Shown here: positions 18,005 through 27,011 of the stretch, in pieces
Position numbering within the stretch: position 1 is the stretch's first letter
Layout of the letters: every line of letters begins with the position of its first letter
DNA from: Sphingopyxis italica
GTDB lineage: Bacteria; Pseudomonadota; Alphaproteobacteria; Sphingomonadales; Sphingomonadaceae
Assembly: GCF_011926545.1 (NCBI RefSeq)
Contig: NZ_JAATIT010000005.1
Coordinates: 1-64,000, forward strand
DNA length: 64,000 nucleotides
Direction: 5' to 3'
Translations under genes and position numbers: made by a program
The notes under the pieces: generated by a model
Told to the model about the DNA's origin: nothing
Database searches by the model: none
What the model saw: the letters and a program-made list of their open reading frames with translations, nothing else

Positions 18005-19036
18005 TCAGCCGGCAGCGGTGACCTGCCGCAACACCGCCGTGTAATTCGGCGCGATCGTCATCATATCATGCTTGCCGGAGCGGCCGAGCGCGGCGTGGAC
18101 CTGGGGCAGGCGGTAGCAGGGCACGCCCATGAACAGGTGATGCTCGGCGTGATAATTCACCCAATATGGAGCGACCGTCGCGCGCGCGAGCCAGCCCGCG
18201 TGGGTGGTGCGCGCGTGGGTGAACGGGTCCTCGCTGCCCGTCGTCGTGCAGGCATGTTCGGCGATGTTGCGGACGCGCAGGTAAAGCTGGAAGGTCGTCG
18301 CGAGCCCGGCGAGCCAGAGCAGCCAGGGCGTCCAGCCATAGAGCGCGAGCGACAGGGCGAGCAGCCCCGCCTGGACGGTGAGGAAGCGGCCGACCGCGCG
18401 CGCCACCGCCATCGCGCCCGCGACGTCGATCGTCGGCGACGTCATGCCGTCGTCCGACTGTTTGTTGAACGGCGTGCCGGCCTTGGTGCTCGCGGCGCCC
18501 TTCTGCGCCGCCTCGCCGCGCAGCATCGCCTTGAGACCCGCGAAGGCGAACCCGAACTGCGCCATGCGCTGCTTGAAGAAGGTCTGCCCGGTCAGGTCGC
18601 GCAGCATCTTGCGGCGCAGGCTGGCGCGCGTCGTGGGGAAGGGTTTCGACAGCGACAGGTCGGGGTCCTCGGGCTGCTGGGTGAATTTATGATGCTGGAG
18701 GTGATAGGTGCGATAGGCGATGAGGTCCGACCCGACCGCGGCGCCGGTCAGCCACTGGCCGAGGAAATTGTTGAGTTTCCGGTTCGGGTGTAGCGCGCCG
18801 TGCGCCGCGTCGTGCATCAGGATCGCGAGGCCGAGCTGGCGGCCGCCGACGAAGATCACCGCGATCAGCCATAGCGCGGGGTTTTGCGACCAAGCGGCGA
18901 GGCCGACGAGCGCGATGCTGACGATCCATGCGTGCGCCACCAGCCAGATGCCGCGCCACGATGAGGCGCGCGTGATAGCCGACCATTGGGCGCGGTCGAA
19001 AAAACGGTCGGGCGGGAACAAGCGAACAGCAGCCAT
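18005..19036 (-). CDS. Membrane fatty acid desaturase
   Basis: The 343-residue membrane protein has the three histidine boxes of the di-iron desaturase/hydroxylase family: HDAAHG, HLQHH and HAEHH. Hydrophobic segments lie before, between and after the boxes. It probably acts on membrane acyl chains or a related lipid. The stop codon abuts the end of the asparaginase-like gene. The start at 19036 removes a non-conserved 190-residue upstream extension. Confidence 0.9.
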   Translation of the reverse strand: MAAVRLFPPDRFFDRAQWSAITRASSWRGIWLVAHAWIVSIALVGLAAWSQNPALWLIAVIFVGGRQLGLAILMHDAAHGALHPNRKLNNFLGQWLTGAAVGSDLIAYRTYHLQHHKFTQQPEDPDLSLSKPFPTTRASLRRKMLRDLTGQTFFKQRMAQFGFAFAGLKAMLRGEAAQKGAASTKAGTPFNKQSDDGMTSPTIDVAGAMAVARAVGRFLTVQAGLLALSLALYGWTPWLLWLAGLATTFQLYLRVRNIAEHACTTTGSEDPFTHARTTHAGWLARATVAPYWVNYHAEHHLFMGVPCYRLPQVHAALGRSGKHDMMTIAPNYTAVLRQVTAAG

Positions 19037-19183
19037 GGCCGACTCATAACAAGTTGCGAACCGAAACGTAACCCCTTCCGTTTTGGCACAATAACGGCGG
19101 AAATCGGGGCGCTGCGGTAAGGATTTGGTAACCCCCTTCGACCACTGAAACCGCCATAACGGAAAGCGGGGAATATCGGGAAA

Positions 19184-21823
19184 TTGGGGGTAAGGCGCAC
19201 CATCATCCGGCCGGGAGCGGGCGATCAGGCGGCGGGCGAGTCGCCGTTCGATTCGCCCGAATTCGTCACCGACGTCATGCGCGTCGCGAAGCTGTGGCAT
19301 TATGTGCTGATCGGCCGCGTCCTCGCCTTCCTGACCTTTGCCTTCCTGCCGGGCGTCGCCGGCTTCCTCGATCATCGCTCGCACTGGCTGGTGATGGCGG
19401 CCGGGCTTCCGTGCGACGTGGTGCTGACCGTGATCGGGCAGGCGATGCGCCGGCCGCGACCGATCGCCCACCAGCGGGTGCGGACGATGGCGATGCTGTG
19501 CATGGCGCTGATCGCGCTCGGCACATTGCTCAACGCGGCGGCGATGTTCGCGGCGATCGCGGTTCCCGACGAGGGCAGCTATTTCGACGCTTTCACCGCG
19601 ATCCATGTCGGCTCGCTGCTGGTCGCGGCGTCGGCGGCGGCGATCGTGCGGCCGGCCTTCTTCACCTTTGCCGGAGCGACCGTGCTCGGGGGCGCGATCG
19701 GGGTCGCGTCATGGCCGTTCGGCGTTGCGGGTTTCATCTTCCTCGGCCTGCTGATCGCGATGATGCGCGAGGATGTCCGCCATCAACGGCGCGCGACGCG
19801 CGCGGCGCGCCTCGCGATCGGCGATCAGCAGCGCGCGCTCAACCTGATGCGCGATTTCGAACGCGCGGGGCGCGGCTGGTTCTGGGAAACCGATCGCGAC
19901 GGGCGGCTCGTCTATATCTCGCCGACCGTCGCGGCGCGCCTCGACCGGCCGCTCGCCCACCTGCTCGGCCATCCCTTTACCGACATCATCCGCAAGCGCG
20001 TCGGCAAGGACGAGAGCGAGGAGCGCACGCTGGGGTTCAGCCTGTCGTCGCGCACGCCGTTCAAGGAGCTGACGGTGCAGGCGGCGGTGCCCGGCGAGGA
20101 ACGCTGGTGGTCGATTTCGGGCCAGCCGATCAGCAACGAGTTCGGCAATTTCCAGGGCTTTCGCGGCAGCGGCACCGACCTGACCGACCAGAAAAGGTCG
20201 GAGCGGGAGATCAACCAGCTCGCGCGCTATGACACGCTGACCGGCCTGGCCAACCGGCGCCACATCACCGACCTGCTCGAGCGCGCGCTGAAGAGCCATA
20301 GCGGCCAGCCGCAGCCCTGCGCGCTGCTGCTGATGGATCTCGACCGGTTCAAGGCGGTGAACGACACGCTGGGGCATCCCGTCGGCGACCAGCTGTTGCA
20401 GCAGGTCGCGGGGCGGCTGACGCAGATCGTCGGCGACAAGGGGCAGGTCGGGCGCCTTGGCGGCGACGAGTTCCAGATCGTCGTGCCGCAGATGAGCCAG
20501 CCCGAAAAGCTCGCGGGCATCGCCAATGCGATCCTCCTGAGCCTCGCGAAACCGTTCGGAATCGAGGGCGAGCAGGTGCGCGTCGGATCGTCGATCGGCA
20601 TTGCGGTATCGGAAGGACCGGGAGTGAGCGCGTCGGCGCTCGTCCGCAACGCCGACCTTGCTCTTTATGCGGCGAAGGATGCGGGGCGCGGCGTCTATCG
20701 CTTCTATGCCGATGCGATGCACAACCAGGCGAGCGAGCGCAAGGCGATCGAGGACGCGCTGCGCGACGCGCTGGCGAAGGACGAGTTGCAATTGCTCTAT
20801 CAGCCGATCGTCGACGTCGCGAGCGAGCGGATTTCGGGGTTCGAGGCGCTGATCCGCTGGCATCATGCGACCGCGGGCACGATCAGCCCGTCGAAATTCA
20901 TCCCCATCGCCGAGGAATCGAACCTGATCGTGCCGATCGGCGAATGGATCATCCGCTCGGCCTGCGCCGCGATTGCGGAGCTCGGCCCGGGCTACCGCGT
21001 CGCGGTCAACGTCTCGCCGCGCCAGTTCGCCAACGAAAAGCTGCCCGCGACGATCGTAAACGCGGTGTCGGCGGCGGGGGTCCGGCCCGAGCAACTCGAG
21101 CTCGAGATCACCGAGGGGGTATTCCTCGACGAAAGCGCCGAGAATCTGGCGATGTTCCAGAAGCTGAAACGCACCGGCGTGCGCCTCGCGCTCGACGATT
21201 TCGGCACCGGTTATTCGGCACTCGGCTATCTGAAGAAGGCGCCGTTCGACAAGATCAAGATCGACCAGAGCTTCGTTCTCGGCGCGGCCGACAAGAACAG
21301 CATGAACGCGGCGATCATCTCGTCGATCGTCGGGCTCGCGACCGCGCTCGACATGGAGACGACCGCCGAGGGGGTCGAGACGCACGACGATCTCGCGCTG
21401 GTCCGCGGGCTAGGGTGCAGCCATGTCCAGGGCTATATCTATGGCCGTCCGATGGACCTTGCCGAAGTGGTCGCGCTGCTCCGCGAGGGGGGCGGGCGCG
21501 TCGAGGCGAAGGGTTTCAAAAGCACGCGCGAGCCGCGGCTGACGGTCTTTCGCACCATCCAGATCGACAGCGGCGGATATCGCTATGAAGCGATCGTCCG
21601 CAATATGTCGCCGCGCGGCGCGCTGATCGAAGGACTGTGGAACGTCCCGGCGGGAACGCGCCTGACGCTCGATTTCGGCGCCGGCCAGTCGGTCGACGCC
21701 GAGGCGCGCTGGACGGCGGACAACCGCGTCGGCGTCCAGTTCGCCGAGGCGGTCGAGATCGACGCGCTGATCGGGCTGAAGTCGGCCGCGCCGGCGCGGG
21801 GACGGGTGCGCCGCGCCGCGTGA
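19184..21823 (+). CDS. Membrane PAS-GGDEF-EAL-PilZ cyclic-di-GMP protein
   Basis: This is a bifunctional c-di-GMP protein. Residues ~35-200 form about six membrane helices. A PAS domain (~225-340, GWFWETDRDGRLVYIS) follows. A GGDEF cyclase domain has intact RLGGDEF (GGDEF at 426-430), and an EAL phosphodiesterase domain has EAL at 554-556, DDFGTGYSAL and TTAEGVET. A C-terminal PilZ-like segment (RNMSPRGALIEG) ends the protein. Both catalytic motifs look intact. The TTG start at 19184 is uncertain; ATG 19277 is the alternative and leaves all domains intact. Confidence 0.9.
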   Translation: MGVRRTIIRPGAGDQAAGESPFDSPEFVTDVMRVAKLWHYVLIGRVLAFLTFAFLPGVAGFLDHRSHWLVMAAGLPCDVVLTVIGQAMRRPRPIAHQRVRTMAMLCMALIALGTLLNAAAMFAAIAVPDEGSYFDAFTAIHVGSLLVAASAAAIVRPAFFTFAGATVLGGAIGVASWPFGVAGFIFLGLLIAMMREDVRHQRRATRAARLAIGDQQRALNLMRDFERAGRGWFWETDRDGRLVYISPTVAARLDRPLAHLLGHPFTDIIRKRVGKDESEERTLGFSLSSRTPFKELTVQAAVPGEERWWSISGQPISNEFGNFQGFRGSGTDLTDQKRSEREINQLARYDTLTGLANRRHITDLLERALKSHSGQPQPCALLLMDLDRFKAVNDTLGHPVGDQLLQQVAGRLTQIVGDKGQVGRLGGDEFQIVVPQMSQPEKLAGIANAILLSLAKPFGIEGEQVRVGSSIGIAVSEGPGVSASALVRNADLALYAAKDAGRGVYRFYADAMHNQASERKAIEDALRDALAKDELQLLYQPIVDVASERISGFEALIRWHHATAGTISPSKFIPIAEESNLIVPIGEWIIRSACAAIAELGPGYRVAVNVSPRQFANEKLPATIVNAVSAAGVRPEQLELEITEGVFLDESAENLAMFQKLKRTGVRLALDDFGTGYSALGYLKKAPFDKIKIDQSFVLGAADKNSMNAAIISSIVGLATALDMETTAEGVETHDDLALVRGLGCSHVQGYIYGRPMDLAEVVALLREGGGRVEAKGFKSTREPRLTVFRTIQIDSGGYRYEAIVRNMSPRGALIEGLWNVPAGTRLTLDFGAGQSVDAEARWTADNRVGVQFAEAVEIDALIGLKSAAPARGRVRRAA

Positions 21824-21833
21824 CCTTGCCGGG

Positions 21834-23105
21834 TCAGTCGGCGATGCGGCCGCGCGCCATCACCCAGTCGATCTTTTCGAGCGCGGTGACGTCGGCGAGC
21901 GGATCGCCGCTCACCGCGATCATGTCGGCGGACATGCCGGGCGCGATCCGGCCGATCTCGTTTTCCATCGACAGCAGCTTCGCGGCGACCGTCGTGGCGC
22001 TGGCGAGGGCCTCGCGCGGGGTCAGGCCATATTTGACGAGCAGCGCGAACTCGCCGCCGTTGCGGCCATGTTCGAACACGCCCGCGTCGGTGCCGAAGGC
22101 GATCGGAACGCCGAGCGCCTTGGCGCGCGTCACCGCCTTGCCGACGTCGCCGAGCGTCATGCGCACCTTGTCCTCGACCGTCGGGGTATAGATGCCCTTG
22201 CCGAGCCGCTCGCGGATCCCCTCGAACGCCATGAGGGTGGGGACGAGATAGGTGCCCTTGGCCTTCATCACCTTCAGCGTCGCGTCGTCGGCGAAGGTGC
22301 CATGCTCGATGCTGTCGATGCCCGCCGCGGCCGACGCGGTGATGCCGCCCGCGCCGTGGGCATGCGCCATCACCTTGAGTCCGAGCGAATGGGCGGTGTC
22401 GGCGATGCTTTGCAGTTCGGCGCTGGTGAAGTGACCTTCGAGCCCGCGCGCCTGCTGCGACAAGACGCCGCCGGTCGCGGTGATCTTGATCACGTCGGCG
22501 CCGGCGCGTGAGGCCTTGCGCACTTTCTCGGCGCATTCGAGCGCGCCGGTGCAGGTATAGCCCGTGTCGAGGACGTCGTGGACATCTTCGCGGAAGCCGG
22601 TGACGTCGCCGTGGCCGCCGATGATCGACAGCGCCGGGCCGGCGGCGACGATGCGCGGCCCCTCGATAAAGCCGTTCGCGGTGCCGCGGCGCAGCGCATA
22701 GGCGGTATATTGCGCCGACCCCGCCTCGCGCACCGTGGTGAAGCCCGCGCGGAGCGTGATCGCGGCGTTCTTGGCGCCGACGACGACGCCCCATTCGTCG
22801 GGATCGACCGCCGCGGCGCGGTAATCGTCGCCCGGATCGCCGGTCAAATGGACGTGGAGATCGACGAGGCCGGGGAGCAAAATCTTGTCGCCGAGGTCGA
22901 CGACTTCGGCGCCCGCGGGCGCTTCGGCGCGGCCGGTGGCGATCGAGGTGATGCGATCGTCGGTGACGATGACGGTCGAGGGGCCTTGCGCCGGCTTGCT
23001 CGCGTCGGTGATGACGCGGGCGGCATAGATGACCGTGGTTTTCGCGTGCGCGGTGGTTCCGAGCAGTGCGAGCGTCGCTGCCGCGACCAATCCCAATTTA
23101 CGCAT
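21834..23105 (-). CDS. Exported metal-dependent amidohydrolase (imidazolonepropionase/prolidase-like)
   Basis: The 423-residue protein has a signal peptide ending near TTAHAKT. Two-metal amidohydrolase motifs follow: LVDLHVHLTG, a bridging Lys in VIKITATGG, HAHGAGG, IEHGTF and AFGTDAGVFEHG. This set matches the Xaa-Pro/Xaa-Arg dipeptidase branch (PF01979), which hydrolyses N-blocked or dipeptide substrates. It is likely periplasmic. The start at 23105 is chosen for the signal peptide. Confidence 0.9.
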   Translation of the reverse strand: MRKLGLVAAATLALLGTTAHAKTTVIYAARVITDASKPAQGPSTVIVTDDRITSIATGRAEAPAGAEVVDLGDKILLPGLVDLHVHLTGDPGDDYRAAAVDPDEWGVVVGAKNAAITLRAGFTTVREAGSAQYTAYALRRGTANGFIEGPRIVAAGPALSIIGGHGDVTGFREDVHDVLDTGYTCTGALECAEKVRKASRAGADVIKITATGGVLSQQARGLEGHFTSAELQSIADTAHSLGLKVMAHAHGAGGITASAAAGIDSIEHGTFADDATLKVMKAKGTYLVPTLMAFEGIRERLGKGIYTPTVEDKVRMTLGDVGKAVTRAKALGVPIAFGTDAGVFEHGRNGGEFALLVKYGLTPREALASATTVAAKLLSMENEIGRIAPGMSADMIAVSGDPLADVTALEKIDWVMARGRIAD

Positions 23106-23175
23106 GAAGCCTCCCCTGTTTGATCGCGCCATCGTGGCGGAGCGGGTGGGGGAGGGCAAGGGGGAATGGACCAAT

Positions 23176-23253
23176 CGTCGCCCCCGCGAAGGCGGGGGCG
23201 GCCGTCGGCCTCGCGCATCCTCTCCAGGCCCCCGCCTTCGCGGGGGGGCGACG
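23176..23253. repeat. Inverted repeat, REP-like
   Basis: Arms at 23176-23199 and 23228-23253 (core gcccccgcgaaggcggggg and its complement) enclose about 28 bases. One arm contains the same 20-mer as 3846-3865. It lies upstream of the amidohydrolase gene. Confidence 0.75.
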
Positions 23254-23280
23254 GTTATTTTTGGCGACCGTCAATCGCGC

Positions 23281-23310
23281 AAAAAAAAGGGGGCCGGTCA
23301 AGCCGGCCCC
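23281..23310 (-). terminator. Intrinsic terminator of the RcnB-domain gene
   Basis: Read leftward, an 8-bp G/C stem (23303-23310 with 23290-23297) is followed by eight U. It lies 31 bp past the end of the leftward gene at 23342. Confidence 0.85.
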
Positions 23311-23341
23311 TCAGTTTGTCATCTGATAACCGAAAGGAATA

Positions 23342-24325
23342 TTACCAGAAGAAATCGTGGATCACGTCGATGACCTCGCCCGAGTAAGTATCGACCAGAA
23401 GCGCGTCGTCATAATAGCGGACCCAGCGCGTACCGCCGTAGGCGGGCGGCAGGCGGTAATAGCTGGGGTCGTTGATCCAGTAACGCTGGCTGTAAAAGAG
23501 CGAGCCGAGTGTAAATCCGATGCTGAACCGCGAATAGCCGCGACCGCGATAGGGGTTGTAATAGCGCGGCATGCGGTAATAGCTGCGGTTCCGGTCGCGA
23601 TAGCTGCGCCAGTCATAGCGGCGGTCGTTGCGCCAGTCGCGGTTCCAGCTGTGCCTGCGGTTGTCGTACCGCCGATCGACGCGGTTATTGTTGTTGCGAT
23701 CGTAACGCCGGTCGATCCGGCCGTCGCGATTGCGATCGTAACGCCCGTCGCGCCGGTCGACGCGGTTGTTGTTGTTCCGGTCCCAGCGGCGATCGAGATC
23801 GCCGTTGCGGTTGCGATCGTAGCGGCGATCGACGCGGCCATTATTGTTGCGATCGTAGCGGCGGTCGACCTGGCCGTTGCGGTTGCGATCCCACTGGCGA
23901 TCGGTGCGACCGTCGCGGTTGCGGTCATAGGTGCCGCCGCGCTGGCGCTGGACCTGCTGCGCCTGACGCTGCCGCTGTTCGCGGCGCTGTTGCCACTGCT
24001 GGCGTTGCTGGTCGGTCCCGCGCTGCTGGCGCTCGGCCCGGCGTTGCTGGTCGTTGCCACGCTGCTGGCGGGTCTCGCTGCGCTGCTGACGCATTTCGCT
24101 GCGCTGTTGGCGCTGGACCTGCCGTTGCTCGCTGCGCTGGCGCTGCGGACGGGCTTCGCCGCCGCGATTGCCGCCGCGCCGTACTTCGGGGCCGCGCGGG
24201 CCCCGGTCTCCACGGTCGCCGCGCTGCGCGATCTGCACCCTCTCGCCGGCCGCCTGCGCGGCCGCCGGGGCAATGGGGGTCAGGATCGTCGCCGCGATCA
24301 GCAACCCTCCGAACATCTTTTTCAT
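23342..24325 (-). CDS. Exported RcnB-domain protein with tandem DxNxNGxxD repeats
   Basis: The 327-residue protein has a signal peptide (residues 1-24), then a Gln/Arg-rich low-complexity part (~60-130). Seven degenerate 12-residue units follow at 134-221 (e.g. DRNRNGQVDRRY). The C-terminal domain (~281-327, RYWINDPSYYRLPP ... GEVIDVIHDFFW) matches RcnB, a periplasmic nickel/cobalt homeostasis protein. The repeat units resemble calcium-binding loops of the EF-hand/dockerin/thrombospondin-3 kind, but with many Arg. The start is the ATG at 24325. The domain assignment is solid; the function is not known. Confidence 0.85.
   Translation of the reverse strand: MKKMFGGLLIAATILTPIAPAAAQAAGERVQIAQRGDRGDRGPRGPEVRRGGNRGGEARPQRQRSEQRQVQRQQRSEMRQQRSETRQQRGNDQQRRAERQQRGTDQQRQQWQQRREQRQRQAQQVQRQRGGTYDRNRDGRTDRQWDRNRNGQVDRRYDRNNNGRVDRRYDRNRNGDLDRRWDRNNNNRVDRRDGRYDRNRDGRIDRRYDRNNNNRVDRRYDNRRHSWNRDWRNDRRYDWRSYRDRNRSYYRMPRYYNPYRGRGYSRFSIGFTLGSLFYSQRYWINDPSYYRLPPAYGGTRWVRYYDDALLVDTYSGEVIDVIHDFFW
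23663..23926 (-). repeat. Tandem ~36-bp coding repeats
   Basis: The DNA encoding residues 134-221 of the RcnB-domain protein consists of about seven imperfect 36-bp units (one unit is stretched by three codons). The unit length keeps frame, so copy number can change without breaking the gene. Confidence 0.8.
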
Positions 24326-24436
24326 CTCGCCATTCTCCAACTCATGTCCCGTGTGCTGGAGACACCAGCCGGGATGATGAAGCGATTCTTACCATTGGCA
24401 AGATGATCGATAGCTGACCGAATCGTTGCCTGCGGT

Positions 24437-24982
24437 TCAGCTACCGCGCGGCGGACGCAGCGCGGGGACGGCGCGCGCGGCGTCTTCGGGCCGGATTCCG
24501 GGGGGCGGCGCGGCGGCGATGCGCTCCTCGCCGCGGATCACGCGGCCGGCGAGGCGGATCGCGGTGCGGATGCGCGGATAGGTGCCGCAGCGGCAGATGC
24601 CCGTCATCGCGGCGTCGACCTCGGCATCGCTCGGGTTGCTGTTTGCGCGCAGCAGCGCGGCGGCCGACATGATCATCCCCGACTGGCAGAAACCGCACTG
24701 CGGCACCTGCTCGGCGACCCACGCCTGCTGCACCGGATGGCTGCGGTCGCGCGACAGGCCCTCGATCGTGGTGACGAAGCGGCCTTCGCATTCGGCAATG
24801 GTGACGAGGCAGCTGCGAATCGCCTCGCCGTCGATGTCGACGGTGCAGGCGCCGCAATCGCCGGTGCCGCAGCCATATTTGGTCCCCGTCAGGTTCGACG
24901 CGTCGCGCAGCGCCCAGAGCAGGGGCGTTTCGGGGTCCATGCGATATTCGACCGGGCGGTCGTTGACCGAGAATCGCGTCAT
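24437..24982 (-). CDS. (2Fe-2S) subunit of a molybdenum hydroxylase (IorA-like)
   Basis: The 181-residue protein has the plant-type 2Fe-2S domain ([17 protein letters not shown] with a fourth Cys in RSCLV) and the second all-helical 2Fe-2S domain (QCGFCQSGM and [11 protein letters not shown]). This pair passes electrons from the molybdenum cofactor subunit in enzymes such as isoquinoline 1-oxidoreductase. No molybdopterin subunit gene is adjacent. The C-terminal ~25 residues are a Pro/Ala-rich extension. Confidence 0.92.
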   Translation of the reverse strand: MTRFSVNDRPVEYRMDPETPLLWALRDASNLTGTKYGCGTGDCGACTVDIDGEAIRSCLVTIAECEGRFVTTIEGLSRDRSHPVQQAWVAEQVPQCGFCQSGMIMSAAALLRANSNPSDAEVDAAMTGICRCGTYPRIRTAIRLAGRVIRGEERIAAAPPPGIRPEDAARAVPALRPPRGS

Positions 24983-25009
24983 GCCGCCCCTGTTAGCGCA
25001 GCGAGCGGA

Positions 25010-25774
25010 TTAGTCACGCCAACTCGTGTCGAGCTTGTCGACCTTGCGCACCATCGCGTCGAATTCGGCCTTGCCCGCCTGGCCGGGGATCGAGGCCATG
25101 AACAGGTCGCGCTGATGGACCGCGATGACCTCCTGGGGAACGGTGATCGGCTTGCCCATGCTCATCGTCGCGAGCTGGATCTCGCACGCGCGCTGGAGCG
25201 CCCAATATTTGATGAAGGCTTCGCTCAGCGTCTTGCCCATCACGACGGGGCCGTGGTTCTTGAGCATCAGGATGCGCTTGTCGCCGAGGTTCTCGACGAG
25301 CCGTTCGCCCTCTTCCTCGCGCACCGTCACACCCTCGAAATCATGATAGGCGAGCTGGCCGGCGAAGTTGCAGGCGTAGAAGTTCACCGGCTGGAGCCCG
25401 CCCTCGAGCGCGCAGACCGCGACCGTCGCGGTGGTGTGGGTGTGGATGATCGCGTGCGCGTCGGGCAGGACGCGGTGGAACAGGCTGTGCTGGACGAAGC
25501 CCGCCTTGTTGACGTGCCAGGGATTGTCCTCGTCGACCTTGTTGCCGTCGATGTCGATCTTGATCAGGTTCGACGCGGTGACTTCGCTGAAATGCAGGCC
25601 ATAGGGGTTGATAAGGAAGGCGCCTTCCTCGTCGGGCACCTTCACCGTGATATGGTTGAAGATCATCTCGTCCCAGCCCATCATCGCGAAGATGCGGTAG
25701 CAGGCGGCAAGCTCCTGCCGCGCCGTCCATTCGGCTTCGCTATATTTGCTGTTGCGCTTGAGCTGGGTCGCCAT
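25010..25774 (-). CDS. Class II aldolase/adducin family protein
   Basis: The 254-residue protein has the zinc site of class II aldolases ([12 protein letters not shown], plus a later NHGPVVMG). Family members cleave sugar phosphates such as fuculose-1-phosphate, but many homologues of this subtype have unknown substrates. There is no sugar kinase or isomerase beside it, so the substrate cannot be inferred. It ends 27 bp before the start of the 2Fe-2S gene on the same strand and may be cotranscribed with it. Confidence 0.88.
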   Translation of the reverse strand: MATQLKRNSKYSEAEWTARQELAACYRIFAMMGWDEMIFNHITVKVPDEEGAFLINPYGLHFSEVTASNLIKIDIDGNKVDEDNPWHVNKAGFVQHSLFHRVLPDAHAIIHTHTTATVAVCALEGGLQPVNFYACNFAGQLAYHDFEGVTVREEEGERLVENLGDKRILMLKNHGPVVMGKTLSEAFIKYWALQRACEIQLATMSMGKPITVPQEVIAVHQRDLFMASIPGQAGKAEFDAMVRKVDKLDTSWRD

Positions 25775-26050
25775 GGCCTGTCCCTCATTATGATGTTAGT
25801 TTCGTCCTGCTACCTATGCCATAAGGATGGGGCGCGGCACAATCCCGGGGAGGGCAGGGTGGTCCGACAGCGCGGCGGGTGCGGTTCGCCGCGCAGGGGC
25901 TTGCATTTTGGCGCGAATCTCTCTAGTTGGCGCTTCATCGGAACGTCGCGTGATCGCGGCGCTCTTTTTATTGCCCGAATATCGGCGGTTTACGGCAGAC
26001 CGGAGCATCCGGTGGCCAACCGTTTTGACGAACAGGAGACGACACGGCGT

Positions 26051-26257
26051 ATGCAGATCATCGTTCGCGACAATAATGTCGACCAGGCCCTTCGCGCGCT
26101 CAAGAAGAAGCTGCAGCGTGAGGGCGTGTATCGCGAAATGAAGCTGCGCCGTCATTACGAGAAGCCCAGCGAAAAGCGTGCCCGCGAGCACGCCGCCGCC
26201 GTCCGCCGCGCCCGCAAGATGGAGCGCAAGCGGATGGAGCGCGACGGTATCAAGTAA
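26051..26257 (+). CDS. rpsU: 30S ribosomal protein S21
   Basis: This 68-residue very basic protein ([20 protein letters not shown] at the start, Arg-rich tail) is S21, which sits by the 3' end of 16S rRNA and helps initiation. aggag precedes the ATG. The gene is monocistronic and closed by the terminator at 26288-26320. The 276-bp region before it has a possible ttgcat -35 at 25901 but no certain -10. Confidence 0.96.
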   Translation: MQIIVRDNNVDQALRALKKKLQREGVYREMKLRRHYEKPSEKRAREHAAAVRRARKMERKRMERDGIK

Positions 26258-26287
26258 GACCGTCTCCCGTTCGGGATCCTGATCGAG

Positions 26288-26320
26288 AAAAGGGCGCCGC
26301 GGCAACGCGGCGCCCTTTTT
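26288..26320 (+). terminator. Intrinsic terminator of rpsU
   Basis: A 14-bp stem (26288-26301 with 26306-26319) with gcaa loop is followed by T. It is strong and about 30 bp after the rpsU stop. Confidence 0.9.
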
Positions 26321-26379
26321 CGTTGGTGCGGAGCGTGGCGGGTTTCGACCGATTGCTGACTTAGGCGAAGTTGTGCATA

Positions 26380-26405
26380 TTGCCTGTCAACCGACAGGCA
26401 AGGAG
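26380..26405 (+). promoter_or_regulatory. Hairpin adjoining the ribosome binding site
   Basis: A perfect 9-bp stem (ttgcctgtc at 26380-26388, gacaggcaa at 26393-26401) with an AACC loop ends directly at the ggag Shine-Dalgarno (26402-26405) of the gene at 26411. Folding could limit ribosome access. Confidence 0.45.
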
Positions 26406-26410
26406 CGCTA

Positions 26411-26872
26411 ATGGGCGGTTTAATTCGAAAATTTGGCACGAGGCCGTTCTGGAGGCAGGTCACCCAAAGCCTCTTGCTGATGGCGACGGGCGCTTGGCTA
26501 CTTATTTCGTATATCGACGTGCGCATGCCCTCGACAGACATACCCGGAGATCTACATAATCACGTCCGGCTTGGATGGTGGATCCTGTTCATGGCGTGGT
26601 GCGCCACCGCACCTAGCAACAAGAAATCCTATAGAGATTTAAGTCCTGCACGTAGTGGCACCACCGTGGTCGCAGTTTGCGGTGTCACGGCAGCGATTTT
26701 TCTTTCGTGGAATGCGGATTGGCCGGAGGGCTTTATTGTTCCGGGACTGATCTTGCTTGGCACCGCTGGTGTCGCAACATTCGTCTACCGGTTCGCGTCC
26801 AGCCACGCTTCGGAGATCGGCGAAGCACGCTTCAACACCATGACGACTTCGCAGCGTCAGGCCCCCCGATAG
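26411..26872 (+). CDS. Hypothetical four-helix membrane protein
   Basis: The 153-residue protein has about four hydrophobic segments (near residues 18-36, 53-66, 84-100 and 107-124) and a basic N-terminus. aaggagcgcta precedes the ATG, a good ribosome binding site. The coding DNA looks lower in GC and less codon-biased than its neighbours, which suggests recent acquisition or weak expression. I do not recognise the family. Confidence 0.65.
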   Translation: MGGLIRKFGTRPFWRQVTQSLLLMATGAWLLISYIDVRMPSTDIPGDLHNHVRLGWWILFMAWCATAPSNKKSYRDLSPARSGTTVVAVCGVTAAIFLSWNADWPEGFIVPGLILLGTAGVATFVYRFASSHASEIGEARFNTMTTSQRQAPR

Positions 26873-26873
26873 A

Positions 26874-26903
26874 GTCCGCTTTCCACCCCAATGCCGACTT
26901 CGG
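26874..26903 (+). repeat. Dispersed 30-bp repeat, copy 2
   Basis: This is the partner of 75-104 (28 of 30 bases the same). It begins 1 bp after the stop codon of the membrane-protein gene. Confidence 0.5.
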
Positions 26904-27011
26904 CGGATACGCGCCGGCGCGCATATTGCCTCTGGACCGCCCGGCGCCGCACCGCCTATAGGCCTCGCCAGCATTTTCGCCCCGGTCGGGGCAGCGGAAG
27001 GATCAGCAGAC

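Noticed and set aside
23663-23926. The tandem units could be taken for a CRISPR array.
   Set aside because: Units are contiguous with no unique spacers, are in frame with a coding sequence and encode a regular peptide repeat.
23357-24406. A 349-codon plus-strand frame opposite the RcnB-domain gene giving a Val/Ala-rich product.
   Set aside because: It is the complement of the Arg-rich repeats. The minus-strand gene has a signal peptide, a terminator and a known domain.
25901-25929. ttgcat / tagttg as the rpsU promoter.
   Set aside because: The -10 is poor and the site is over 100 bp from the gene; kept only as a remark in the rpsU entry.
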